Part shown: positions 27,322 to 35,054 of the stretch, piece after piece | How the letters are laid out: each line of letters begins with the position of its first letter | Position numbering within the stretch: the first letter of the stretch is position 1 | Assembly (NCBI RefSeq): GCF_022760965.1 | Contig: NZ_JAKVIJ010000009.1 | Span: forward strand, 1-64,000 | Source of the DNA: Simplicispira sedimenti | GTDB taxonomy: Bacteria; Pseudomonadota; Gammaproteobacteria; Burkholderiales; Burkholderiaceae_C | Length of the DNA stretch: 64,000 bases | Direction: 5' to 3' | Position numbers and translations under genes: made by a program | The notes under the pieces: generated by a model | The model's input: only the letters and a program-made list of their open reading frames with translations | Told to the model about the DNA's origin: nothing | The model's database searches: none

Positions 27322-29178
27322 ATGCAGGGGCGTGCCATGGCGGCCGCCCCATCCTTCATGCCCAGCGCCTTTCCTTTCAACGCATCCCCCTTCGATTGCC
27401 TCACCCCCGACGAGCAGCGCCTGGTGCGCGCCAGCGTGGACATCGCCTACTTCCCCGAAGACGCGGTGGTGCTCGATGCGGGCAGCGCTCCTACCCACCT
27501 GTTCGTCATCATCAAGGGCTACGTCACCCAGACCGAGGGTGAAGAGGTCTTGGCCACCTACGGGCCCGAGGACAGCTTTGATGGCTGTGGCCTGATGACC
27601 GGCCGCCTGCACAGCCGCTTTGTGGCCACCGAGGAAGTGGTGGCCTACCAACTGGCACGCGAGGCGGTGAACGAGCTCATCGCCTGCAACACCACCTTTG
27701 GCGCCTTGCTGTTTTCCGACCTGGGCCAGAAGCTCAGTGCCCTGGCACGCAGGGCAGGGCAGCATGAGCTGCAATCGCTCACCATGGCGCGCGTGGAGCA
27801 GGCCTTTCTGCGCCCGGCCCCCATGGTGACTGCGGACACCGACATCATCACCGTCGTGCGCCTGCTGCAGGAGCAGAGGGTGAAGAATGTGCTGGTAACC
27901 GGGCTGGCCGACGGCGGCCTGGGTATTTTCACCAACACCGATTTGCAGCGCGCCATTCTCGATGGCCGCCCGCTGGACCAGTTGGCCGTGGGCACACTGG
28001 CCAGCACGCCCGTCGTCACCGTGCGCGAGTCCGACTCGCTGGGCGACGCCATGGTGCTGCTGCTGCGCAGGCGCGTGCACCGCCTGGTGGTGCTGGAGGA
28101 CACTGGCGCCGTACGCGGGGTGCTGGAGGCGCTGGACCTGTTCAGCTTTCTGGCCAACCATTCGCACGTCATCACGGCGCAGATCGAACACGCGCAGGAT
28201 TTGCCCGCACTGGCGCAGGCGGCGGCCCAGATCACGCGGCTGCTCGCCGCGCTGCAGCGCGGTGGCACGCGCATCGGGCTGATGGCCAAGCTGGTGCAGC
28301 AACTCAACGCCCACCTGTTCGAGCGCGCCTGGTCCATGGTGGCCCCCCCCGACCTGGTGGAGAACAGTTGCCTGTTCGTCATGGGCAGCGAGGGGCGCGG
28401 TGAACAACTCCTCAAGACCGACCAGGACAACGGCCTGGTGCTGCGCGATGGCTATGCCGCGCCGCCGGAGCTGGACGCCATCTGCCAGCGGTTTTCGGAG
28501 GTGCTGGCGAGCTTTGGCTACCCTGAGTGCCCCGGCCGCATCATGGTCAGCAACCCCGACTGGCGCGGCTCGGTCCACAGCTTTGGCCAGCGTGTGCGCC
28601 AATGGCTGCTGGCGCCCGAGGCCGACAGCCTGATGCAGCTCGCCATCTTTCTGGATGCGCATGCCGTGGCGGGCGATGCGGCGCTGCTCCATGCCGTGCG
28701 TGAAGGTGTGGTGGAGCAGGCCATCGACAACGACGCCGTACTGGCCCGCTTTGCCGCTGCCATCGACAACTTTGGCGGCGCCTCGGGCTGGTGGAGCCGC
28801 CTGTTCGGCCTGAGCGATGAAGGCCGTGCCATCAGCCTCAAGAAGGCGGGCATCTTTCCCATCGTGCATGGCGTGCGCAGCCTGGCGTTGGCGCGGCGCG
28901 TGCCGGCCACCGGCACGGCCGAGCGGATTGCCGCACTGGTGGAGGCGGGCGTGCTCGATGCCGCCCTGGGCGATGAGCTGGTGCAAAGCCTGCACTTCCT
29001 CATGGGACTGCGCCTGCAGGCCGGGCTGGCCCAGATCGACACGGGCCGGCCGGTCACCGGCAACGTCGATCCCGAGCGGCTCAGCACGCTGGAGCGCGAT
29101 CTGCTCAAGGACGCGCTCGCGGTGGTCAAACGTTTCAAGGCGCTGCTGCACCACCGGCTGAAGTTGGACGCGCTGTGA
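27322..29178 (+). CDS. cNMP-binding/CBS/DUF294 putative nucleotidyltransferase, copy 1
   Basis: 618 residues. Order: cyclic-nucleotide-binding-like domain (~30-150), two CBS domains (~165-290), a DUF294 GlnD-like nucleotidyltransferase with GSEGRGEQLLKTDQDNGLV (~355-373; the Asp pair is the expected metal site), and a DUF294 C-terminal helical domain (~470-610). Proteins of this layout accompany DnaQ-type exonucleases and SSS symporters in acetate-sensing loci, but their activity is not established. It overlaps the exonuclease gene by 4 bp (GTGA). A paralogue is at 43233-45131. Confidence 0.9.
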   Translation: MQGRAMAAAPSFMPSAFPFNASPFDCLTPDEQRLVRASVDIAYFPEDAVVLDAGSAPTHLFVIIKGYVTQTEGEEVLATYGPEDSFDGCGLMTGRLHSRFVATEEVVAYQLAREAVNELIACNTTFGALLFSDLGQKLSALARRAGQHELQSLTMARVEQAFLRPAPMVTADTDIITVVRLLQEQRVKNVLVTGLADGGLGIFTNTDLQRAILDGRPLDQLAVGTLASTPVVTVRESDSLGDAMVLLLRRRVHRLVVLEDTGAVRGVLEALDLFSFLANHSHVITAQIEHAQDLPALAQAAAQITRLLAALQRGGTRIGLMAKLVQQLNAHLFERAWSMVAPPDLVENSCLFVMGSEGRGEQLLKTDQDNGLVLRDGYAAPPELDAICQRFSEVLASFGYPECPGRIMVSNPDWRGSVHSFGQRVRQWLLAPEADSLMQLAIFLDAHAVAGDAALLHAVREGVVEQAIDNDAVLARFAAAIDNFGGASGWWSRLFGLSDEGRAISLKKAGIFPIVHGVRSLALARRVPATGTAERIAALVEAGVLDAALGDELVQSLHFLMGLRLQAGLAQIDTGRPVTGNVDPERLSTLERDLLKDALAVVKRFKALLHHRLKLDAL

Positions 29179-29810
29179 CACTGCTGGAACGCATGCGCCG
29201 CACCTGGCAGCGCTACCACCTGGCGCGGCCAGAGTTTGCCTTCCTGCTCGAACCGCCGCCGCCCAACGAATGGGTGGCCATCGACTGCGAGACCACGGGC
29301 CTGAACCGCCGCACCGACGAGATCATTGCCATCGGCGCCGTGCGCATCGTGGGCCAGCGCATCCTCACCAGCCAGCGGCTGGAGTTGTTGGTGCGGCCCG
29401 ACAAGGAGGTGCCCGCGGACAGCGTGCGCATCCACCGCCTGCGCAGCCGTGATGTGGCCCAGGGCCTGCCGCTGGACGAGGCGATGCGCCAGCTGCTGCA
29501 TTTCATCGGCAGCCGCCCGCTGGTGGGCTACTACCTGGAGTTCGATGTGGCCATGCTCAACCGCGCCGTGTGGCCCTTGCTGGGCATGGGCCTGCCACAG
29601 CAGCGCTTGGAGGTATCGGCCATGTACTACGAGTACAAGTTCAAGCAGTTGCCGCCCTACCAGCAGTTCGACAACGCCCACATCGACCTGCGCTTTGCCA
29701 CGCTCATGGACGACCTGGCGCTACCCCAGCGCGAAGCCCACGACGCCCTCAACGACGCCGTCATGGCGGCCATGGCCTTTGTCAAACTGCGCCAGTTGCA
29801 AAGCCAATAA
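29175..29810 (+). CDS. DnaQ-like 3'-5' exonuclease
   Basis: 211 residues with a GTG start overlapping the DUF294 stop. The DEDDh motifs are complete: D37 and E39 in AIDCETTGLN, the second Asp in GYYLEFDVAML, and the His-Asp pair in REAHDALNDAV. It is a stand-alone exonuclease, much shorter and differently flanked than the replicative DnaQ. Tight coupling with the cNMP-CBS-DUF294 gene is the same pairing as in the kinase locus 11 kb away, where the exonuclease is fused to a sensor-like module. Its substrate is unknown. Confidence 0.9.
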   Translation: MTLLERMRRTWQRYHLARPEFAFLLEPPPPNEWVAIDCETTGLNRRTDEIIAIGAVRIVGQRILTSQRLELLVRPDKEVPADSVRIHRLRSRDVAQGLPLDEAMRQLLHFIGSRPLVGYYLEFDVAMLNRAVWPLLGMGLPQQRLEVSAMYYEYKFKQLPPYQQFDNAHIDLRFATLMDDLALPQREAHDALNDAVMAAMAFVKLRQLQSQ

Positions 29811-29832
29811 AAAACCGGGCGCCAGGCCCGGT
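29809..29832 (-). terminator. Rho-independent terminator for actP
   Basis: ACCGGGC (29814-29820) and GCCCGGT (29826-29832) form a 7-bp stem with a 5-nt loop. On the minus strand the stem is followed by six T residues (A-run 29809-29814). The site overlaps the end of the plus-strand exonuclease gene, so it would mainly stop actP transcripts entering it. Confidence 0.8.
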
Positions 29833-29900
29833 GGATTGTCCCCCCACCGCATCGCGCAACGATGCGAGGGGGAGGGCGCCGCATGCGCCACAGGGGGGCA

Positions 29901-31637
29901 TCAATGTCCAGAGGCCCCAGCGGCGCCCAGGCCCGTTTCCGAACGCACCTGCTGCGCCGGGAATGCGGCACGCTCGCGCGCGGCGTTGGCACTCTTGTCG
30001 GTGATCGAGAAGAGCCAGATGCCCACGAAGCCGATGGTCATGGAGAACAGCGCCGGCGAGGTGTAGGGGAACAGCGCCGAGCCGGCCGGGTTGCCCAGCG
30101 TGGCTTCCCACACCGAGGGCGACACGATGGTCAGGCCCACCGAGGAGATCAGGCCCAGGAAGCCGCCGATCACCGCGCCGCGCGTCGTGCAGTCTTTCCA
30201 CAGCACCGACATGAACAGCACCGGGAAGTTGGCCGAGGCCGCGATGGCGAAGGCCAGCGAGACCATGAACGCGATGTTCTGCTTCTCGAAGGCGATGCCC
30301 AGCACCACGGCGATCACGCCCAGGGCCAGGGTGGTGATGCGCGAAACCTTCAGCTCCGACGCGCTGTCGGCCTTGCCCTTCTTGAACACCGTGGCATACA
30401 GGTCGTGCGACACGGCCGAGGCGCCCGAGAGCGTCAGGCCGGCCACCACGGCCAGGATGGTGGCGAACGCCACGGCCGAGATGAAGCCGTAGAAGATGTT
30501 GCCGCCCACCGACTTGGCCACCAGCACGGCCGCCATGTTGGCCGTGCCCGCGCCGCCGTGGATCACACCCTTGACCACATCCGCCATCTCGGGGTTGGTC
30601 AGCACCAGGGTGATGGCGCCGAAGCCGATGATGAAGATCAGGATGTAGAAGTAGCCGATCCAGGTGGTGGCCCACAGCACCGACTTGCGGGCTTCTTTGG
30701 CATCGGGCACGGTGAAGAAGCGCATCAGGATGTGCGGCAGGCCGGCGGTGCCGAACATCAGCGCCATGCCGAACGAGATGGCCGAGATCGGGTCCTTGAT
30801 GAAGCCGCCGGGCCCCATGATGGACAGCCCCTTCTTGGCGGCGTCTTCAGCCGACATGCCGGTGTTGGCGGCGATATTGGTGCGCACTTCCACGCCCTTG
30901 GCGAACAGCGCCTCGGGGCTGAAGCCGTACTGTGCCAGCACCATGAAGGCCATGAAGCTCACGCCCGCCAGCAGCATCACCGCCTTGATGATCTGCACCC
31001 AGGTGGTGGCCGTCATGCCGCCGAACAGCACATAGACCATCATCAGCGCGCCCACGATGACCACGGCCATCCAGTATTCCAGGCCGAACAGCAGCTTGAT
31101 GAGCTGGCCTGCGCCGACCATCTGCGCGATCAGGTAGAACGCCACCACCACCAGCGTGCCCGAGGCCGCGAAGGCGCGGATCGGCGTCTGCTGGAAGCGG
31201 TAGCCCGCCACGTCGGCGAAGGTGAACTTGCCCAGGTTGCGCAGGCGCTCGGCCATCAGGAAGGTGATGATGGGCCAGCCCACGAGGAAGCCGATGGAGT
31301 AGATCAGGCCGTCGTAGCCGGTGGCCATCACGGCCGCCGAGATGCCCAGGAAGGAAGCCGCGGACATGTAGTCGCCCGCGATCGCCAGGCCGTTCTGGAA
31401 GCCGGTGATGCCGCCTCCAGCCGTGTAGAAATCGGCGGCAGAGCGTGTCTTGGCCGCGGCCCACTTCGTGATCCACAGCGTACCGGCGACGAAGATGCCG
31501 AACATGATGATGGCCGTCCAGTTGGTGGCCTGTTTGGCCGCCTGGCCCACATCGCCACCGGCGGCATGGGCGGCCCCTGCGGTCAGCAGGGCCAGCAGTG
31601 GCAGCGCTTGAAGGGCTGGTTTCTTGAGAGCGTTCAT
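29901..31637 (-). CDS. actP: Cation/acetate symporter
   Basis: 578 residues, SSS family with ~13 membrane helices. It begins with a signal-like hydrophobic leader (ALPLLALLTAGAAHA, ~11-25) as in E. coli ActP. Signature stretches are GLAIAGDYMSAASFLGISAA and FGTAGLPHILMRFFTVPDAK. It takes up acetate and other short-chain carboxylates with a cation. Its start overlaps the DUF485 stop by 4 bp, the usual yjcH-actP arrangement. No acs gene is in the window. Confidence 0.94.
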   Translation of the reverse strand: MNALKKPALQALPLLALLTAGAAHAAGGDVGQAAKQATNWTAIIMFGIFVAGTLWITKWAAAKTRSAADFYTAGGGITGFQNGLAIAGDYMSAASFLGISAAVMATGYDGLIYSIGFLVGWPIITFLMAERLRNLGKFTFADVAGYRFQQTPIRAFAASGTLVVVAFYLIAQMVGAGQLIKLLFGLEYWMAVVIVGALMMVYVLFGGMTATTWVQIIKAVMLLAGVSFMAFMVLAQYGFSPEALFAKGVEVRTNIAANTGMSAEDAAKKGLSIMGPGGFIKDPISAISFGMALMFGTAGLPHILMRFFTVPDAKEARKSVLWATTWIGYFYILIFIIGFGAITLVLTNPEMADVVKGVIHGGAGTANMAAVLVAKSVGGNIFYGFISAVAFATILAVVAGLTLSGASAVSHDLYATVFKKGKADSASELKVSRITTLALGVIAVVLGIAFEKQNIAFMVSLAFAIAASANFPVLFMSVLWKDCTTRGAVIGGFLGLISSVGLTIVSPSVWEATLGNPAGSALFPYTSPALFSMTIGFVGIWLFSITDKSANAARERAAFPAQQVRSETGLGAAGASGH

Positions 31638-31942
31638 TTCGATGCGTCTTTGAGAATTTGCTTGGTCAGTGCATCGAACTCGCCGTTGGCACGGCGCACA
31701 TAAATGCCGGTGATGACGATGGTGAACAGGATCACGCCCATGCCGATGGGAATGCCCAGAGTGGTCACGCCGCTGCCGATGGGTTGGGCGAGAAACTTCT
31801 TGTCGAATGCAATCAGCGCGATATAGCCGTAATAAGCCACCAGCATCAGCACGGTCAGAAAGATGCCCAGACGGTTGCGCTTGGTGCGCAGTTCCAGGTA
31901 CTTCGGATGGCTCTGTATTTTCTGGACCACCGGGTCGCTCAT
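31634..31942 (-). CDS. DUF485 (YjcH-like) small membrane protein
   Basis: 102 residues with two membrane helices (~26-48 and ~61-82) and the DUF485 start HPKYLELRTKRNRLG. The family is encoded next to actP in most proteobacteria and is presumed an accessory of the symporter. It is the first gene of the minus-strand pair, and its TGA overlaps the actP ATG. AAGGAGACTGA precedes its own start. Confidence 0.9.
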   Translation of the reverse strand: MSDPVVQKIQSHPKYLELRTKRNRLGIFLTVLMLVAYYGYIALIAFDKKFLAQPIGSGVTTLGIPIGMGVILFTIVITGIYVRRANGEFDALTKQILKDASK

Positions 31943-32163
31943 GAATCAGTCTCCTTGGATGGGATCACTGCCGTGACAGAAGGTCCGCGGCAAGCGGGCG
32001 GATTCTGCAAACGGGCACTGACCAAGCGCTTACGCAGTGCAGCAATTGCAGTGCAACAAACTGCTGCAAGGCACGCTGGGCCTGGTTTTGTCAGTGCCGG
32101 GTCAGTTTCAAGCAAGCCCTTGTTGGCTGGGCGTCAGAACGGGGTCAGCACGGCCTCCAAGAA

Positions 32164-32197
32164 TGCTTGCAGGCTGCCACAGAGCAGCTTGCAAGCA
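32164..32197. promoter_or_regulatory. Inverted repeat before the MHS transporter gene
   Basis: TGCTTGCAGGCTGC (32164-32177) and GCAGCTTGCAAGCA (32184-32197) are complementary over 14 bp with one mismatch and a 6-nt spacer, ending 14 bp before the ATG. It could be an operator or an mRNA hairpin close to the ribosome-binding site. No regulator can be named. Confidence 0.45.
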
Positions 32198-32211
32198 ATT
32201 GGAGACAACCC

Positions 32212-33873
32212 ATGGCCCCCCCGGCTTCCAACGGGCCGATGACGCCCGAGGAGACGCGGGTGGTCATTGCCTCGTCGCTGGGTACCGTGTTCGAGTGGTA
32301 CGACTTTTACCTCTACGGTGCCCTGGCGGCCATCATTGCGCGCCAGTTTTTCAGCGCGCTCGACGCGGGCTCGGCCTTTCTGTTCGCGCTGCTGGCGTTC
32401 GCCGCCGGTTTTCTGGTGCGCCCTTTGGGGGCCGTGCTGTTCGGGCGGCTGGGTGACATGATCGGGCGCAAGTACACCTTTCTGGTGACCATGCTGGTCA
32501 TGGGCCTGGCCACCTTTGCCGTGGGGCTGCTGCCGGCCTATGCCAGCATCGGCGTGGCGGCGCCCATCCTGCTCATAGGGCTGCGCCTGCTGCAGGGCCT
32601 GGCCCTGGGGGGCGAGTATGGCGGGGCCGCCGTCTATGTGGCCGAACATGCCCCCCAGCACCGGCGCGGCGCCTACACCGCCTGGATCCAGACTACGGCC
32701 ACGCTGGGCCTGCTGATGGCGCTGCTGGTCGTCATGGGCGTGCGTGCGCTGCTGGGCGAAGACGCATTTGCCGACTGGGGCTGGCGTATTCCCTTTCTGG
32801 TGTCCATCGCGCTGTTGGCAGTGTCGGTGTGGATTCGCCTGTCCCTGGCCGAGACACCGGCCTTCCAGCGCATGAAGGCACGGGGGCGCGCCTCGCGCGC
32901 CCCCGTGCGCGAGGCCTTCGGGACATGGAAGAACCTGCGCCTGGCCCTGCTGGCCCTGCTGGGCCTGACGGCCGGGCAGGCCGTGGTCTGGTACACCGGG
33001 CAGTTCTATGCGCTGTTCTTTCTGACGCAGCAGCTCAAGGTGGAAGCCGCCACCGCACAGCTCTTGCTGGCGCTGGCGCTGCTGCTGGGCACGCCGCTGT
33101 TCATTGTGTTTGGTGCGCTGTCCGACCGCGTGGGCCGCAAGCCGGTCATCCTGTTGGGCTGCGTGCTGGCGGCGGCCACGTACTTTCCGGCCTTTCAGGC
33201 GCTGACCGTGGCGGCCAACCCTGCGCTGGCGCAGGCCCAGGCACGCAACCAGGTGGTCATTGAAGCGTCTCCCTGGGGCTGCTCCTTCCAGTTCAATCCC
33301 ACCGGAGCCACGCGCTACACCAGCCCCTGCGACCTGGCCAAGCAGGTGCTGGCAGCGCATTCGGTGAGCTACCACACCGAGCCTGCCGAAGGCGAGAGTG
33401 CAGCCGCTGTGGTGCGCATCGGCACCCAGCGCATCGTGCTGGAGCCTGCCACCGGCATGACCGGCATGCAGGCGCGCGAGCGTGAGCGGACCTTTCGCAG
33501 CGCCGTGGCCCAGGCCTTGCAGGTTGCGGGCTACCCAGACCACGCCGACCCGCAGGCCATTGACCGGCTGCGTGTGGTCGCCATCCTGTGGTACCTCATG
33601 CTGCTGGTCACCATGGTGTACGGCCCCCTTGCGGCGGCGCTGGCCGAAATGTTTCCTACCCGCATCCGCTACACGGCCATGAGCCTGCCGTACCACATCG
33701 GCAACGGCTGGTTCGGTGGCATGCTGCCGCCCATGGCATTTGCCATCGTCGCGCAGACGGGCAACATGTACAGCGGCCTGTGGTACCCGGTGCTGATTGC
33801 CGGGGTGGGTGCGTTCATCGGCGCGCTGTGGCTGCGTGAGACGCGTGGCGTGGATATGTATGCCGAGGATTGA
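32212..33873 (+). CDS. MHS-family MFS transporter with large extra loop
   Basis: 553 residues from ATG 32212 behind GGAGACAACC. The N-terminal signature FEWYDFYLYGALAAIIARQFF and the GRLGDMIGRKYTFL loop mark it as metabolite:H+ symporter type (ShiA/KgtP/ProP relatives), which are normally about 430-450 residues. The excess is a soluble segment at ~345-455, between two late membrane helices. It contains CSFQFNPTGATRYTSPCD (two Cys 17 apart) and a charged helical part. The substrate is probably a carboxylate or zwitterion. It is divergent from DUF485-actP. Confidence 0.88.
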   Translation: MAPPASNGPMTPEETRVVIASSLGTVFEWYDFYLYGALAAIIARQFFSALDAGSAFLFALLAFAAGFLVRPLGAVLFGRLGDMIGRKYTFLVTMLVMGLATFAVGLLPAYASIGVAAPILLIGLRLLQGLALGGEYGGAAVYVAEHAPQHRRGAYTAWIQTTATLGLLMALLVVMGVRALLGEDAFADWGWRIPFLVSIALLAVSVWIRLSLAETPAFQRMKARGRASRAPVREAFGTWKNLRLALLALLGLTAGQAVVWYTGQFYALFFLTQQLKVEAATAQLLLALALLLGTPLFIVFGALSDRVGRKPVILLGCVLAAATYFPAFQALTVAANPALAQAQARNQVVIEASPWGCSFQFNPTGATRYTSPCDLAKQVLAAHSVSYHTEPAEGESAAAVVRIGTQRIVLEPATGMTGMQARERERTFRSAVAQALQVAGYPDHADPQAIDRLRVVAILWYLMLLVTMVYGPLAAALAEMFPTRIRYTAMSLPYHIGNGWFGGMLPPMAFAIVAQTGNMYSGLWYPVLIAGVGAFIGALWLRETRGVDMYAED

Positions 33874-33881
33874 GACGGTGT

Positions 33882-33919
33882 GAATGAATCCGGCGTGCCA
33901 GAGCAGGCCAGATTCATTC
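33882..33919. terminator. Hairpin between convergent MFS and unknown genes
   Basis: GAATGAATCCGGC (33882-33894) pairs with GCCAGATTCATTC (33907-33919): 13 bp with one mismatch and a 12-nt loop. There is no T-run on either strand, but its position between convergent stops fits a bidirectional terminator. Confidence 0.55.
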
Positions 33920-33957
33920 AAACCTTCCGAGGTCTTTGGCCGAACTGGGCTGAACGG

Positions 33958-34506
33958 TCAGAGCACGGCAAACAGCTTTTCGCGCAACTCGGGCAGGCGC
34001 CTCTTGCCTACGGCGTTGGACTCCATGGCCTCGGCCCAGGCGATGTACACATGGCGCAGTTCTTCGGTGGTCTTGCTGCCGTAGATCGACTCGACGAGTG
34101 AAATGCGGTTGTGCTGCCCAAAGATGGTGTTGACCGTGTTAATCATGAAATTACGCGCCATGTCCGCCTCCTTGGCGCTGCGCGATTCGGGCGGCGGCAG
34201 GGCCTCCAGATCGTCGCCTGCATGGGTGCTGGCTGCAGCACCCGCAGGGCTGGGCGCGGGCTTGGGTGCGGGGACGGTACCCACGGCCTCGATGCAGCCG
34301 CGCTCCAACAGTTCGGTGAGCTGTGGGCTGACCTCATTGCCGGGCACAAAGGTGCTCAGTTCCTGACCGCTGCGCTTGCCATCCACCAGCACCAGTACGC
34401 GCCGCGCCATGGGCGACAGACCCAGGGAGCGCGAGGCGATTTCCTGCTGACCCTGCGCCGTCTTGGCGTAGATGGAGCGAAGCAGTACGGGGATGGAATC
34501 AGGCAT
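33958..34506 (-). CDS. Conserved hypothetical protein, possible winged-helix N-terminus
   Basis: 182 residues. I do not recognise a named family. The N-terminal ~75 residues (RSIYAKTAQGQQEI..., RRVLVLVDGKRSGQEL, LLERGCIEAV) look like a helical DNA- or protein-binding winged-helix module. A Pro/Ala linker (~78-100) and a helical C-terminus with MINTVNTIFGQHNRISLVES follow. No membrane segment or signal peptide. It lies convergent to the MFS gene and divergent from the DUF4212 operon. Codon use looks native. Confidence 0.7.
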   Translation of the reverse strand: MPDSIPVLLRSIYAKTAQGQQEIASRSLGLSPMARRVLVLVDGKRSGQELSTFVPGNEVSPQLTELLERGCIEAVGTVPAPKPAPSPAGAAASTHAGDDLEALPPPESRSAKEADMARNFMINTVNTIFGQHNRISLVESIYGSKTTEELRHVYIAWAEAMESNAVGKRRLPELREKLFAVL

Positions 34507-34782
34507 GGCGATGGAGCAGGGACGGGGATGCCGTCTTCAGGATGAGGCAGGTAAGAGAGTGTTTCTGCAACACAGCGCTCTGCCATTGGGATTTTCACTG
34601 AGGCCTGAACGATCGGTGTTTTCCCTTGAGTCGTAATCCAAGCGTCAGATTGGAACTTTTCATCAGTTCGCTGTAAGGAAGCGTCGCGACAGTCAACCTC
34701 GCAATCCACGGGGCTGGCCTTGTGGGTGCACGGGGGCAGTGCTCAGGCGCTGTGATCTGTACTCCAACAAGAGGGGACTTTC
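34507..34782. promoter_or_regulatory. Divergent control region upstream of the DUF4212-SSS operon
   Basis: 276 bp of lower-GC non-coding DNA between divergent genes. It must hold promoters for the unknown gene (minus) and the symporter operon (plus). A possible sigma-54-like element (TGGC at 34715, TGCA at 34727) has the right GG/GC spacing, but several consensus positions fail. No clear operator is visible. Confidence 0.4.
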
Positions 34783-35043
34783 ATGAAGGAAGACAAAGGT
34801 AGTCACGCCTACTGGAAAGCCACGCTCGGCCTGCTGACCAAGATTCTCATCATCTGGTTTGTGGTGTCGTTCGGCGCGGGCATCCTGTTTGCGGACATGC
34901 TCAACAACATCAAGCTGGGCGGGTATCCGCTAGGGTTCTGGTTTGCGCACCAGGGCTCCATCTACATCTTCATTGCGCTGATTTTTTATTACGCCAAGAA
35001 GATGGGCGACATTGACCGTCAGTTCGACGTGCATGAAGACTGA
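34783..35043 (+). CDS. DUF4212 small membrane protein
   Basis: 86 residues with two membrane helices (~15-40 and ~50-70). It has the typical motif LGFWFAHQGSIYIFIALIFY and a charged C-terminus. DUF4212 genes are regularly placed immediately before an SSS symporter of the acetate-locus type and are assumed to be its small subunit. A GAGGGG element lies upstream of the ATG. It is 11 bp ahead of the symporter gene. Confidence 0.92.
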   Translation: MKEDKGSHAYWKATLGLLTKILIIWFVVSFGAGILFADMLNNIKLGGYPLGFWFAHQGSIYIFIALIFYYAKKMGDIDRQFDVHED

Positions 35044-35054
35044 GGGCTGACATC

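Noticed and set aside
34715..34730. Sigma-54-like promoter before the DUF4212 gene
   Set aside because: GG and GC have the right spacing, but several consensus positions differ and no activator site is visible; not enough to call.
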